The notes under the pieces: model-generated | The model's input: the letters and a program-made list of their open reading frames with translations, nothing else | The model's database searches: none | Told to the model about the DNA's origin: nothing | Translations under genes and position numbers: made by a program | In this document: piece by piece, positions 1 through 6,619 of the stretch | Position numbering within the stretch: the first letter of the stretch is position 1 | Layout: each line of letters opens with the position of its first letter | Source of the DNA: Halobacteriales archaeon QS_9_70_65 | GTDB taxonomy: Archaea > Halobacteriota > Halobacteria > Halobacteriales > Haloarculaceae | Reading direction: 5' to 3' | Length of the DNA: 8,060 nt | Assembly: GCA_003023535.1 (NCBI GenBank) | Contig: PXSC01000030.1 | Coordinates: 1 to 8,060 of the forward strand

Positions 1-627
1 GGGGTCGGCGTCGGGCTCGTCGGGGTCGTCGACGCCGTCGCGGACCTCCTCGGCGCCGTCGAGGACGCTGACCGGGCTGGCCAGCGGCCGGTCGAAGATA
101 TCCTCCAGCTCGGCGGCGACGTCGACGCTGGCGCTCATGCCGTCCTCGTACTTGGAGACGGTACGTCGGGAGACGCTCAGCTCGCTGGCCAGCCGGCCGA
201 GCGACCACTCCCGGTCGGAGCGGACGTCCGACAGCAGCTCGCCGTCGATGTTGACGTACAGTCCCCCTGGGGCGGCGTAGATGAGCGGCGGCACCTCCTC
301 GACGAAGAGGTCCATGGCACTGTCCGGCGACAGCACCGGTACGCCGTGTCTGAAGTAGACGACGCCCGGCTTGAGGTCCTCGTTTCTGGTCCGGAGGCCG
401 ATGACCATCGGCGTCGCCTCGAGGTATTCCCCGAGACGGCGCATCTCCGCGCCGGTCTGGCCGCCGAAGGCGTCGACGTTCGCGAGCACCTTCAGGAGCA
501 CTACGTCCTTTCTCCGGCGGGCTGCGATGTCGAAGCTCTTCGGGCGGATCGCACACCGGTCGCTCACCGTGAATCCCGCGTCCTCGAGCATCGAGGTGAC
601 GTTACCGACCAGTGCGGACCGGGACAT
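1..627 (-). CDS. Archaeal HTH-type transcriptional regulator, C-terminus cut by window edge
   Basis: Reading leftward from ATG at 627, an uninterrupted frame of 209 codons runs exactly to position 1, so the C-terminus and stop lie outside the window. It begins [10 protein letters not shown]. Residues about 140-165 form a Cro/C1-type helix-turn-helix ([20 protein letters not shown]), and residues 25-115 form an alpha/beta domain with [17 protein letters not shown]. This order, N-terminal alpha/beta domain then central HTH, matches the conserved archaeal family of putative HTH-type regulators (HAMAP MF_00584), which I recall as about 310-325 residues, so roughly two thirds is present. Targets are not established to my knowledge. 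The visible C-terminal end is rich in Asp and Glu. The start is supported by a TATA/BRE-like pair 24-39 bases upstream, which implies a leaderless mRNA. The gene is divergent from tiaS and may share control with it, but that is inference. The family call is good; the biological role is unknown. Confidence 0.85.
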   Translation of the reverse strand, partial: MSRSALVGNVTSMLEDAGFTVSDRCAIRPKSFDIAARRRKDVVLLKVLANVDAFGGQTGAEMRRLGEYLEATPMVIGLRTRNEDLKPGVVYFRHGVPVLSPDSAMDLFVEEVPPLIYAAPGGLYVNIDGELLSDVRSDREWSLGRLASELSVSRRTVSKYEDGMSASVDVAAELEDIFDRPLASPVSVLDGAEEVRDGVDDPDEPDADP

Positions 628-650
628 AGGGGTACTTACCAGGTCCCCGG

Positions 651-666
651 GTTAAATGTGTTTCCC
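651..666 (-). promoter_or_regulatory. BRE/TATA-like promoter of the HTH regulator gene
   Basis: On the minus strand the sequence reads GGGAAAC (666-660) followed by ACATTTAAC (659-651), a purine-rich BRE-like element joined to an AT-rich TATA-like box. The box centre is about 27 bases upstream of the ATG at 627. That is the spacing expected if transcription begins at or next to the start codon, as in most haloarchaeal leaderless genes. Confidence 0.6.
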
Positions 667-711
667 ACGCACATACCGGTGCACTCCCGCGGTTGTCCCC
701 GGGTGGCGAAC

Positions 712-727
712 CGAAACGGCGTTATCG
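712..727 (+). promoter_or_regulatory. Probable BRE/TATA-like promoter of tiaS
   Basis: CGAAAC (712-717) followed by GTTATCG (721-727) resembles a haloarchaeal BRE plus a weak TATA box, ending about 22 bases before the GTG at 750. Spacing fits a leaderless transcript. The TATA match is imperfect, so confidence is modest. It lies in the 122-base divergent spacer with the HTH regulator promoter. Confidence 0.4.
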
Positions 728-749
728 CGGCGACCCGTAGCCGCCGGCC

Positions 750-2018
750 GTGACCGTCATCGGGCTTGACGACACCGACTCCCGAAGCCGGGGAATGTGT
801 ACGACGTACGTCGCCGACGCGGTCGCCCGCCGGCTCGTCGAAGCGGGCGCGGCCGTCGAGCGCGTACTGCTCGTCCGCTGCAACCCCGCCGTCGAGCACA
901 AGACCCGCGGCAACGCGGCGCTCGCGGTCCACACCGACGCCGCGCCGTCGACCGCCGTCGACGTCGCGGCCGACGTCGTCGACGGGGCCGCGGAGACGGC
1001 CGACGACCGCACCAACCCCGGCGTCGTCGTGGCCGACGGCGCTCCCGGCGACGTTCCGGCGGCGGTCGTGACGTTCGCTCGCCGGGCCGTCACCGACATT
1101 CACGCCCGCGCGGACGCCCACCGCCTGCTCGAGACGGCCGGCTACCGCGCCGAGACCTGGGGGAACGGTCGCGGCGTCATCGGCGCGCTGGCGGCCATCG
1201 GCGCCCGGACCGCCTTCGACGAGTGGACCGTCGAGCACATCGCCTACCGCCGCCCCGAGCGGTGGGGCACCGACCGCGACGTCGACGCCGGGACGGTCTT
1301 CGACGCCGCCGACGCCCGCTATCCGGCCGTCTGGGACACCGTCGACCGAGAGGCCGGTGAGGTGATTTGCGTCCCGCACACACCCGGGCCGGTGCTGTAC
1401 GGGATTCGGGGCGACGACGCGGCGGCCTGCCGGGCGGTCACCGCCGACATCGACGCCGAGCCGGTCGCCCGGGCCCGGTGTTTCCGCACGAACCAGGGCA
1501 CCGACGCCCACCTCCGCCCAGGGACGGTCGCGGGCGCGAGAGACGGCCGCTCCTACCGGCTCGACGGGACCGTCTCGACGGCCCCGGAGACCCGCCGCGG
1601 CGGCCACGTCTTCCTCGCGGTCGCCGACAGCGGCGCGGAACTACCCTGCGTCGCCTTCGAGCCGACCGGGCGGTTCCGCGACCGGGTGCGGCGGCTCCGC
1701 GTCGGCGACGACCTCACCGTCTGTGGGGAGGTGGCCTCCGGTACCCTGAAGCTCGAGAAGTTCGCCCTCCGAGACCGCCGGGAGACCGAGTCGGCGACCC
1801 CGACCTGCCCCGACTGCGGGCGAACCATGGAATCGGCCGGCCGCGGCCAGGGCTACCGGTGTCGGGACTGCGGGACGAGCACCGACGGCCGCGTCGAGCG
1901 GCCGCTCGACCGCGGGCTGGCCGTCGGCTGGTACGAGGTTCCGCCGCGGGCCAGACGCCACGTCGCCCGGCCGCTCGTCCGCGGCGGCTTCGACGGCCCG
2001 ACGCATCCCGAGCGGTGA
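750..2018 (+). CDS. tiaS: tRNA(Ile2) 2-agmatinylcytidine synthetase TiaS
   Basis: TiaS uses ATP and agmatine to convert the wobble cytidine C34 of archaeal tRNA-Ile2 into agmatidine, so that the CAU anticodon reads AUA instead of AUG. The 422-residue protein has the expected family layout. The N-terminal motif MTVIGLDDTDS has acidic residues D7, D8 and D10; conserved blocks include HKTRGNAAL (50-58), WGNGRGVIGALAAIG (137-151), and FRTNQGTDAHL (245-255). An OB-fold-like segment spans about 271-340, and a zinc ribbon has Cys353/Cys356 and Cys371/Cys374. Length is typical for the family. The start is a GTG: it gives the canonical N-terminus and sits correctly behind a TATA-like box, with no room for a leader. 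The gene is divergent from the HTH regulator and convergent with the threonine-synthase-like gene. All recognised motifs are present, so I expect a functional enzyme. Confidence 0.95.
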   Translation: MTVIGLDDTDSRSRGMCTTYVADAVARRLVEAGAAVERVLLVRCNPAVEHKTRGNAALAVHTDAAPSTAVDVAADVVDGAAETADDRTNPGVVVADGAPGDVPAAVVTFARRAVTDIHARADAHRLLETAGYRAETWGNGRGVIGALAAIGARTAFDEWTVEHIAYRRPERWGTDRDVDAGTVFDAADARYPAVWDTVDREAGEVICVPHTPGPVLYGIRGDDAAACRAVTADIDAEPVARARCFRTNQGTDAHLRPGTVAGARDGRSYRLDGTVSTAPETRRGGHVFLAVADSGAELPCVAFEPTGRFRDRVRRLRVGDDLTVCGEVASGTLKLEKFALRDRRETESATPTCPDCGRTMESAGRGQGYRCRDCGTSTDGRVERPLDRGLAVGWYEVPPRARRHVARPLVRGGFDGPTHPER

Positions 2019-2027
2019 CCCTCGCGC

Positions 2028-2039
2028 CGCCGCGCGGCG
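2028..2039. repeat. 12-base perfect palindrome between convergent genes
   Basis: CGCCGCGCGGCG is self-complementary and fills most of the 21-base gap between the tiaS stop and the stop of the convergent PLP-enzyme gene. As RNA it could form only a 4-bp stem with a 4-base loop, so any role in 3'-end formation is speculative. GC-rich palindromes arise easily by chance at this base composition. Confidence 0.35.
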
Positions 2040-3116
2040 TCACCCCTTCAGCCCGCTACCCGACAGCGCGAGAACGACGTCGTCGCCGTCGTCGACGACG
2101 CCGCGGTCCCGGTAGACATCCAGCGCCGCCGGCGCCACCGCACAGGTCGGCTCGGTGTAGAACCCCGCCCGGTGGAGCCGCTCGAGCGTCGTTTCGACGG
2201 CCGGCTTCGAGACGGCGACGACGTCGCCGTCGGTGGCCTCGACGGCCGCCAGGATGGCTCGCCGCTGGACCGGTTCCTGGATTCGAATGCCGTCGGCGGC
2301 GTCGTTGTCGCCGGCGGCGGCCGCCTCGCCGTGCAGCGCCGCGACGAGCGGCGCGTAGCCGGCTGCCTGCGCGCCCAGCAGCCGCGGGACGCGGTCGGTC
2401 CAGCCGGCCGTCCGCAGCGCCCGGAATCCCCGGTAGGCGCCGAGGAGCATCGTCCCGTGGCCCACCGGCAGCACCACGGCGTCCGGCACCGACCAGTCCC
2501 GCTGGTGGGCGATCTCGTAGGCCATCGTCGCGGTACCGGCGACGAAGGCTGGGTTCCAGGCGTGACTGGCGTACCACCCCTCGCCGGCCTCGACGGCGTC
2601 GATGCAGGCGTCGGTGACGTCGCCGCGGTCGCCGTCGACCCGGACGACGTCGGCGCCGGCCCGACGGATGGCCCGCAGCTTCGAGGTCCCGACGTCGGCC
2701 GGGACGTAGATCTCCGCCGGGAGTCCCGCGCGGGCGGCGTAGGTTGCGACGGCCGCACCGGCGTTGCCCGAGGAGTCCTCCAGGACGTGGTCGGCGCCGA
2801 CGGCGACGGCCCGCGACAGCGTCGTCGCCGCGCCGCGGTCCTTGAACGACCCCGTCGGGAGGACGTAATCCAGCTTGACGGCGGCGCCGAAGTCGGGGGC
2901 GTCGACAAGCGGCGTGTAGCCGGCCCCCAGCGTCACGTGCGGCTCGACGGGAAGGAACGGCGCGAAGGTCCACAACCCCTCCCGGGGGTCGAGGTCGGCG
3001 CCGTCGGGCGCGTCGGCCGCCGGCAGCGGTCGCTCGGCGAACCGCAGCGGCGCGCCGCACTCGCACCGCCAGCGGTCGGCGTACTCGCGGCCGCAGTCCG
3101 GACAGCGAAGGTCCAT
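2040..3116 (-). CDS. Threonine-synthase-family PLP-dependent enzyme
   Basis: This 358-residue protein belongs to fold type II PLP enzymes. It starts with a small zinc-finger-like module, Cys5-x2-Cys8 and Cys18-x-Cys20, as many archaeal threonine synthases do. The PLP Schiff-base lysine is K92 in PTGSFKDRGA, a signature typical of threonine synthase. SSGNAG (115-120) is the loop that contacts the cofactor ring region, and GHGTMLLG (219-226) is the candidate phosphate-binding loop. The C-terminus, LALSGSGLKG, matches the usual GxGLK ending. Threonine synthase converts O-phosphohomoserine to threonine and phosphate in the cytosol. At 358 residues it is somewhat short for archaeal ThrC, and haloarchaea as I recall carry several paralogues, so the substrate is not certain and I give no gene symbol. 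The ATG start places the Cys motif intact at the N-terminus. It converges on tiaS. Confidence 0.8.
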   Translation of the reverse strand: MDLRCPDCGREYADRWRCECGAPLRFAERPLPAADAPDGADLDPREGLWTFAPFLPVEPHVTLGAGYTPLVDAPDFGAAVKLDYVLPTGSFKDRGAATTLSRAVAVGADHVLEDSSGNAGAAVATYAARAGLPAEIYVPADVGTSKLRAIRRAGADVVRVDGDRGDVTDACIDAVEAGEGWYASHAWNPAFVAGTATMAYEIAHQRDWSVPDAVVLPVGHGTMLLGAYRGFRALRTAGWTDRVPRLLGAQAAGYAPLVAALHGEAAAAGDNDAADGIRIQEPVQRRAILAAVEATDGDVVAVSKPAVETTLERLHRAGFYTEPTCAVAPAALDVYRDRGVVDDGDDVVLALSGSGLKG

Positions 3117-3142
3117 GCCCGAGGTTGGGCGGACGGCGCCCT

Positions 3143-3153
3143 GTCGGTTTCGG
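3143..3153 (-). promoter_or_regulatory. Weak BRE-like element upstream of the PLP-enzyme gene
   Basis: On the minus strand CCGAAACCGAC (3153-3143) has a good BRE-like core, CGAAAC, about 31-36 bases upstream of the ATG at 3116, the right place for a leaderless promoter. The bases that follow are not TATA-like, so this is a tentative call. The alternative promoter is the TATA-like box near 3258-3264 read on this strand, which would give a leader of roughly 115 bases. Confidence 0.25.
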
Positions 3154-3257
3154 TGTGGCGAGCAGGCGGGGCCAATACCGGCGGCGGTGCCCCACGCTCC
3201 GGCCTCGGCCGGCCGCCGGCGTCGCTCAGGTCACGGGCCGTCTGGTCGCGGCTTCGC

Positions 3258-3264
3258 TTATAAA
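3258..3264 (+). promoter_or_regulatory. Orphan TATA-like box
   Basis: TTATAAA sits within CTTATAAAGG, the most TATA-like string in the left half of the window. Read on the plus strand, transcription would start near 3285-3290 and run antisense into the 3' end of the aspartoacylase-like gene, with no clear gene to serve. Read on the minus strand (TTTATAAG), it could drive the PLP-enzyme gene with a long leader. No good BRE is visible on either strand, so orientation is unresolved. Confidence 0.4.
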
Positions 3265-3274
3265 GGATTGGTCG

Positions 3275-3308
3275 CGGCCGGCAGCGTCTAATTACTGAGA
3301 GCCGGCCG
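3275..3308. repeat. 8-bp perfect inverted repeat with 18-base spacer
   Basis: CGGCCGGC (3275-3282) pairs with GCCGGCCG (3301-3308) around the AT-containing spacer AGCGTCTAATTACTGAGA. It lies just downstream of the plus-strand TATA-like box and spans the predicted start point. It could be a protein-binding site or an RNA hairpin. The arms are pure G/C and could occur by chance. Confidence 0.4.
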
Positions 3309-3454
3309 GTCGATCGGTGCCGGGCGGGACCTCGAACGTGGCCGACCGCTCACTCCGCGAACGGGAGGAAGCGTTCGCAAACGCCGCTATCACCGCCGAA
3401 GCACGCTACTCCCTTCTCGCGAAACACTGGCCGGCACCGCTCGGACGAGGCGGC

Positions 3455-4411
3455 TCAGAAGGAGTCGACGTCCGTCCCGAGCGAGCAGACGTACTCGCCG
3501 GTGGCGACGTGCGGGAGCCGGCGGTGCCGCCAGAAGATGCCGTCGGAGTCGGCGGTCACCTCCGATTTGACCGTCCCGAACGGGCCGGTCACCTCGAACA
3601 GCGTGTCGCCGCGGCCCACCTTCTCGCCGAGTTCGGCCGCGTAGGAGACGAGCCCGCCGGCCGGGGAGCCGTACTGCTCGAAGCCGGTCGCGCGGGTCTG
3701 CGACCGCAGCTCGACGTCGTCGTCGAGGAACCCGTACCGGTAGAGGACGTTGAAGACGCCCTTCAGTCCCGTCCGTATCGAGGCCTCGTCCCAGCCGACC
3801 GACCCGCCGAGCTCGGGGTCGATGGTGGGGACCCCCTCGTCCGGTGCGGCCCGGGCCAGCTGGCCGTCGGGGCCCTTCCGGTCGAGGATGTGGCCGCAGC
3901 CGAACGCCTTCGCCAGCTCCAGACAGTCGCGGTGGAGCCGGTGGCGGGGCCCACAGCGCACGCGCGTCTCGTCGATCATACAGGAGGTCGACCCCTGGTG
4001 GAGGTCGAGCACGAGGTCGGCGCGGCTCGCGGCCTCGAAGGTGGCGGCGGCGATGCGCTCGGAGGCGGTGCCGGTCTCGTCGCCGGGGTAGGCGCGGTTG
4101 AGCTTGGTGTCGTCGATGGGGTTGCGGTGTTCGGCCACCCGAAAGCCGTAGTGGTTGACGATGCCGACGACCAGCAGTTCGCCGGCCAGCTCCGTCGGGT
4201 CCAGCTGCGGGACGAGCCGCCGGACCACGCCGAGGCCGTTGAGCTCGTCGCCGTCCGACACCGCTTGTACGTAGAGGGTCTTTCCGTTCCGGGCGCCGTT
4301 GACGACGGCGACCGGCAGGCCGACCTCGGAGCCGTCTCTGGCCTCACCGACCGGCAGCCGCCCCGTATCCATCTCGCCCGGGGCCGCGCTCGCCGAACCG
4401 AGGGTGGTCAT
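3455..4411 (-). CDS. Succinylglutamate desuccinylase/aspartoacylase family protein
   Basis: The 318-residue protein belongs to the AstE/AspA branch of M14 zinc carboxypeptidase-like hydrolases, which remove acyl groups from amino acids or related amides. Visible family features are SDGDELNG (52-59) at the first metal motif, HRNPIDDTKLNRAYPG (95-110) matching the substrate-binding Asn-Arg block, DLHQGSTS (136-143) with metal ligand His137, and PELGG (199-203) with the likely catalytic Glu200. A C-terminal beta-rich domain follows from about 240 (GLVSYAAELGEKVGRGDTLF). The first metal motif is normally HxDE, but here the His position is Asp53 while Glu56 is kept. The frame stays open upstream to 4594, but ATG 4411 is chosen because it lies 26 bases from a TATA-like box, gives a family-like N-terminus, and leaves room for the divergent gene. 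True substrate unknown. Confidence 0.88.
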   Translation of the reverse strand: MTTLGSASAAPGEMDTGRLPVGEARDGSEVGLPVAVVNGARNGKTLYVQAVSDGDELNGLGVVRRLVPQLDPTELAGELLVVGIVNHYGFRVAEHRNPIDDTKLNRAYPGDETGTASERIAAATFEAASRADLVLDLHQGSTSCMIDETRVRCGPRHRLHRDCLELAKAFGCGHILDRKGPDGQLARAAPDEGVPTIDPELGGSVGWDEASIRTGLKGVFNVLYRYGFLDDDVELRSQTRATGFEQYGSPAGGLVSYAAELGEKVGRGDTLFEVTGPFGTVKSEVTADSDGIFWRHRRLPHVATGEYVCSLGTDVDSF

Positions 4412-4433
4412 TGGGCTGACTCGGCTTCCGGGA

Positions 4434-4440
4434 GTATTAG
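4434..4440 (-). promoter_or_regulatory. TATA-like box of the aspartoacylase-like gene
   Basis: CTAATAC on the minus strand (4440-4434) is centred about 26 bases upstream of the ATG at 4411. This spacing supports a leaderless transcript and argues against the upstream in-frame start at 4594. The BRE region just upstream is not a strong match. Confidence 0.5.
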
Positions 4441-4516
4441 GCCTACTGATACCCATCGGGTTTTCCGTCTGTTCGATACCTGTAGGGCTTTGTACCGCCC
4501 GACCGTACCGCCGGGC

Positions 4517-5407
4517 GTGTCCGCCGACGCCGCCGACACCCCCGACCGCCCGGGCGTGGCCGCCCTCGCCGAGGAGTTGGAGGTGCGCCGCCACGCCCGC
4601 AGCGGCCTCGTCGCCGGCGTCGTCGTCGCCGCCGTCGTCTTCGTCGTCTTCGCGTACCTGCCCGGCACCGACGAGTCGCTGCTCTACTGGGCGGGGCTAT
4701 CGTTCGTGCTCGCCAGCGCCGTCGCCGGGTTGGTCACGACGGTCCTGGTCGCCCGGGCGGCCTATCGCCGGACGCTGTCGGTGAACGGCCTCGACCCCGG
4801 CCGGCGCTCGCCGGCGACGCTCGCGGTCGTCGCCGGCCTGCTGGGATGGGTGTCCGTCCCCGTCGCGGCGGCGCTGGCCGTCGACCGCCCCGCCGAGGGG
4901 TTCCGCCTGCTGGTCGCGCTCGTCACCGGCGGCTTCGTCGCCCTCACCGTCGGCGGCGCCGGAACCCGCCTCGCCGTCGCGCTGTCGCTGTCCCACGAGT
5001 GGCGACCCGGGGCGGCCGCCGCGGGCGCGGTCGCCTACACTACACTCCTCGCGGCGCCGGCCGTCGGCTGCGCCTCCGGCGGGTTCTGTCTGGGCCGGCC
5101 GGACGCTCTCGTCGCCGCCGTCGTCGGCGTCGACGCCGGCGCCGTCGGGCCGGCCTACGCCGCGGTCGTCCTCGGCGGCGGTCTCCTCGTCGGCGCGGCG
5201 CTCGGTGTCCGGGGTGCAGCGCCGCCGCACGGCTTCGCCGCCGGCGTCATCGCTGCCGTCGGCGTTCTCCCGGTCGTGGCGTCTGCCTCGGCCGACCCCG
5301 CGGTCGTGCGGTCGACCGCGCTGTACCTGCCGGTCCTGCTGGGCGTCGTCGGCGCCGCCGGCGGCGCCGTCACGGTCGGCTCGGAGAATCTGTCGGTCGA
5401 ACGGTAA
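4517..5407 (+). CDS. Polytopic membrane protein of unknown function
   Basis: I do not recognise a characterised family. The 296-residue product has a short hydrophilic N-terminus (1-29) with a basic cluster RRHAR (24-28), followed by about eight hydrophobic stretches near 30-48, 57-79, 98-121, 130-155, 165-183, 211-231, 238-258 and 266-286. The basic cluster before the first segment suggests the N-terminus is cytoplasmic. Two Cys residues, C185 and C191, lie in a loop (VGCASGGFCLG) and could pair or bind metal. Loops are otherwise short, with no obvious catalytic or transport motif. The frame is open far upstream (to 3317), but that part is antisense to the aspartoacylase-like gene. GTG 4517 is the first plausible start after the divergent promoter region; GTG 4556 is an alternative. 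The stop is 33 bases before citrate synthase, so co-transcription is possible. Confidence 0.75.
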   Translation: MSADAADTPDRPGVAALAEELEVRRHARSGLVAGVVVAAVVFVVFAYLPGTDESLLYWAGLSFVLASAVAGLVTTVLVARAAYRRTLSVNGLDPGRRSPATLAVVAGLLGWVSVPVAAALAVDRPAEGFRLLVALVTGGFVALTVGGAGTRLAVALSLSHEWRPGAAAAGAVAYTTLLAAPAVGCASGGFCLGRPDALVAAVVGVDAGAVGPAYAAVVLGGGLLVGAALGVRGAAPPHGFAAGVIAAVGVLPVVASASADPAVVRSTALYLPVLLGVVGAAGGAVTVGSENLSVER

Positions 5408-5440
5408 CCCTTTTCTTCCGTGCAGCGGAAGTCCCAAGGT

Positions 5441-6574
5441 ATGGCGGACGAGCTCAAAGAGGGCCTTGAGGGTGTCCTCGTCGCCGAATCATCGCTCAGC
5501 TACATCGACGGCGACGAGGGACGGCTGTGCTACCGGGGCTACGACATCGACGACCTCGCCAGGAACGCGTCGTTCGAGGAGGTCCTCTATCTGCTGTGGC
5601 ACGGCGAGCTGCCGGACGCGAGGGAACTGGAGGCCTTCGAGTCGGCGATGACCGACGAGCGACGGCTCGACGACTGCGTCCACCGGGTCGTCCGGGACCT
5701 CGCGGAGGCCGACGAGGAGCCGATGGCCGCCCTCCGGAGCGTCGTCTCGACGCTGTCGGCGTACGACCCCGATGCCGGCGCCGACGCCGACGACGAGGCC
5801 GCCAACGTCCGGAAGGGCCGCCGCATCACCGCCAAGATGCCGACCGCACTGGCGGCGTTCACCCGCATCCAGGACGGCGACGATCCCGTCGCCCCCCGGT
5901 CGGACCTCGACCACGCCGCCAACTTCCTCTACATGCTCAACGGCGAGGTGCCCGACGACGTGCTGGCGGAGACGTTCGACACCGCGCTGGTGCTGCACGC
6001 CGACCACGGGCTCAACGCCTCGACGTTCTCCGCGACGGTCACCGCCTCGACGCTCGCGGACCTCCACTCGGCGGTCACCGCGGCGGTCGGCACCCTCTCC
6101 GGCAGCCTCCACGGCGGCGCCAACCGGGATGTCATGGAGATGCTGAAGGAGGTCGACGACTCCGAGAAGGACGCCCGCGAGTGGGTTCGAGACGCCCTCG
6201 CGGAGAGTCGGCGGGTGCCGGGCTTCGGCCACCGCGTCTACGACGTCAAGGATCCCCGCGCGAGGATCCTCGGCGAGCGGTCGAAGACCCTCGGCGAGGC
6301 CGGCGAGATGAGGTGGTACGACTACTCGACGACCATCGAGGGGTTCCTCGTCGAGGAGAAGGGCCTGGCGCCGAACGTGGACTTCTACTCGGCGTCGACG
6401 TACTACCAGATGGACATCCCGGTCGACATCTACACGCCCATCTTCGCGATGAGCCGGGCCGGCGGCTGGGTCGCCCACGTCCTCGAGCAGTACGCCGGCA
6501 ACCGACTCATCCGGCCCCGCTCGCGGTACGTCGGCCCGACGGACCGCTCGGTGCCGCCGCTGGAGGACCGCTGA
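5441..6574 (+). CDS. gltA: Citrate synthase
   Basis: Citrate synthase condenses oxaloacetate with acetyl-CoA to citrate at the entry of the TCA cycle. The 377-residue length fits archaeal and Gram-positive-type enzymes. The N-terminus (LKEGLEGVLVAESSLSYIDG) and YRGYDIDDLA (31-40) are typical. The catalytic triad is visible: His224 in SLHGGANRD, His264 in GFGHRVYDVKDPRA, and Asp314 in NVDFYSAS. The C-terminal block NRLIRPRSRYVG (354-365) carries the arginines expected to bind substrate carboxylates. HADHGLNAS (186-194) is also conserved. ATG 5441 is preferred to the in-frame GTG at 5420 because it gives the usual MADELKEGLEG beginning. A pyrimidine run TTTTCTTCC (5411-5419) lies between the upstream gene and this start and could be a termination or promoter element. 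I see no damage or unusual residue. Closely related 2-methylcitrate synthases cannot be fully excluded by eye. Confidence 0.92.
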   Translation: MADELKEGLEGVLVAESSLSYIDGDEGRLCYRGYDIDDLARNASFEEVLYLLWHGELPDARELEAFESAMTDERRLDDCVHRVVRDLAEADEEPMAALRSVVSTLSAYDPDAGADADDEAANVRKGRRITAKMPTALAAFTRIQDGDDPVAPRSDLDHAANFLYMLNGEVPDDVLAETFDTALVLHADHGLNASTFSATVTASTLADLHSAVTAAVGTLSGSLHGGANRDVMEMLKEVDDSEKDAREWVRDALAESRRVPGFGHRVYDVKDPRARILGERSKTLGEAGEMRWYDYSTTIEGFLVEEKGLAPNVDFYSASTYYQMDIPVDIYTPIFAMSRAGGWVAHVLEQYAGNRLIRPRSRYVGPTDRSVPPLEDR

Positions 6575-6619
6575 CCGACGTTCCGCGCCGCTTTTCACCG
6601 ACGGCCGCCAGCGGTCGAC

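Larger units (their letters stand above)
3117..3454. other. 338-base intergenic region without a convincing gene
   Basis: This stretch lies between the start of the PLP-enzyme gene and the stop of the aspartoacylase-like gene, both on the minus strand. It holds a TATA-like box (3258-3264), an 8-bp inverted repeat (3275-3308), a small hairpin at 3373-3386 (GCGTT and AACGC arms around CGCA), and from about 3350 somewhat lower GC than the genes. A plus-strand frame opens at GTG 3317 and includes the peptide REREEAFANAAITAEARY, but it has no stop before entering the antisense of the next gene and third-position GC is weak. I see no tRNA, SRP RNA or RNase P RNA signature by eye. It could be spacer, a small RNA locus or a decayed gene. 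Confidence 0.6.

Noticed and set aside
636..1607. 323-residue open frame on the minus strand across tiaS
   Set aside because: It is antisense to tiaS, Gly/Val/Arg/Asp-rich without motifs, and overlaps the region that holds the divergent promoters.
2172..3263. 363-residue plus-strand frame opposite the PLP-enzyme gene
   Set aside because: It is the antisense shadow of a gene with clear catalytic motifs, and it shows no domain of its own.
3280..3454. Possible tRNA or other structured RNA gene in the spacer
   Set aside because: GCGTTCGCAAACGC looks briefly like a T-arm, but no acceptor, D or anticodon arms fit around it, and no SRP or RNase P RNA motif is visible.
3317..4516. Long plus-strand frame continuous with the membrane-protein gene, which would give a 696-residue protein
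   Set aside because: Positions 3455-4411 of this frame are antisense to the well-supported aspartoacylase-like gene and give a low-complexity, Val/Gly/Arg-rich translation. Open antisense frames are common at this GC content. Only the part from 4517 is taken as a gene.
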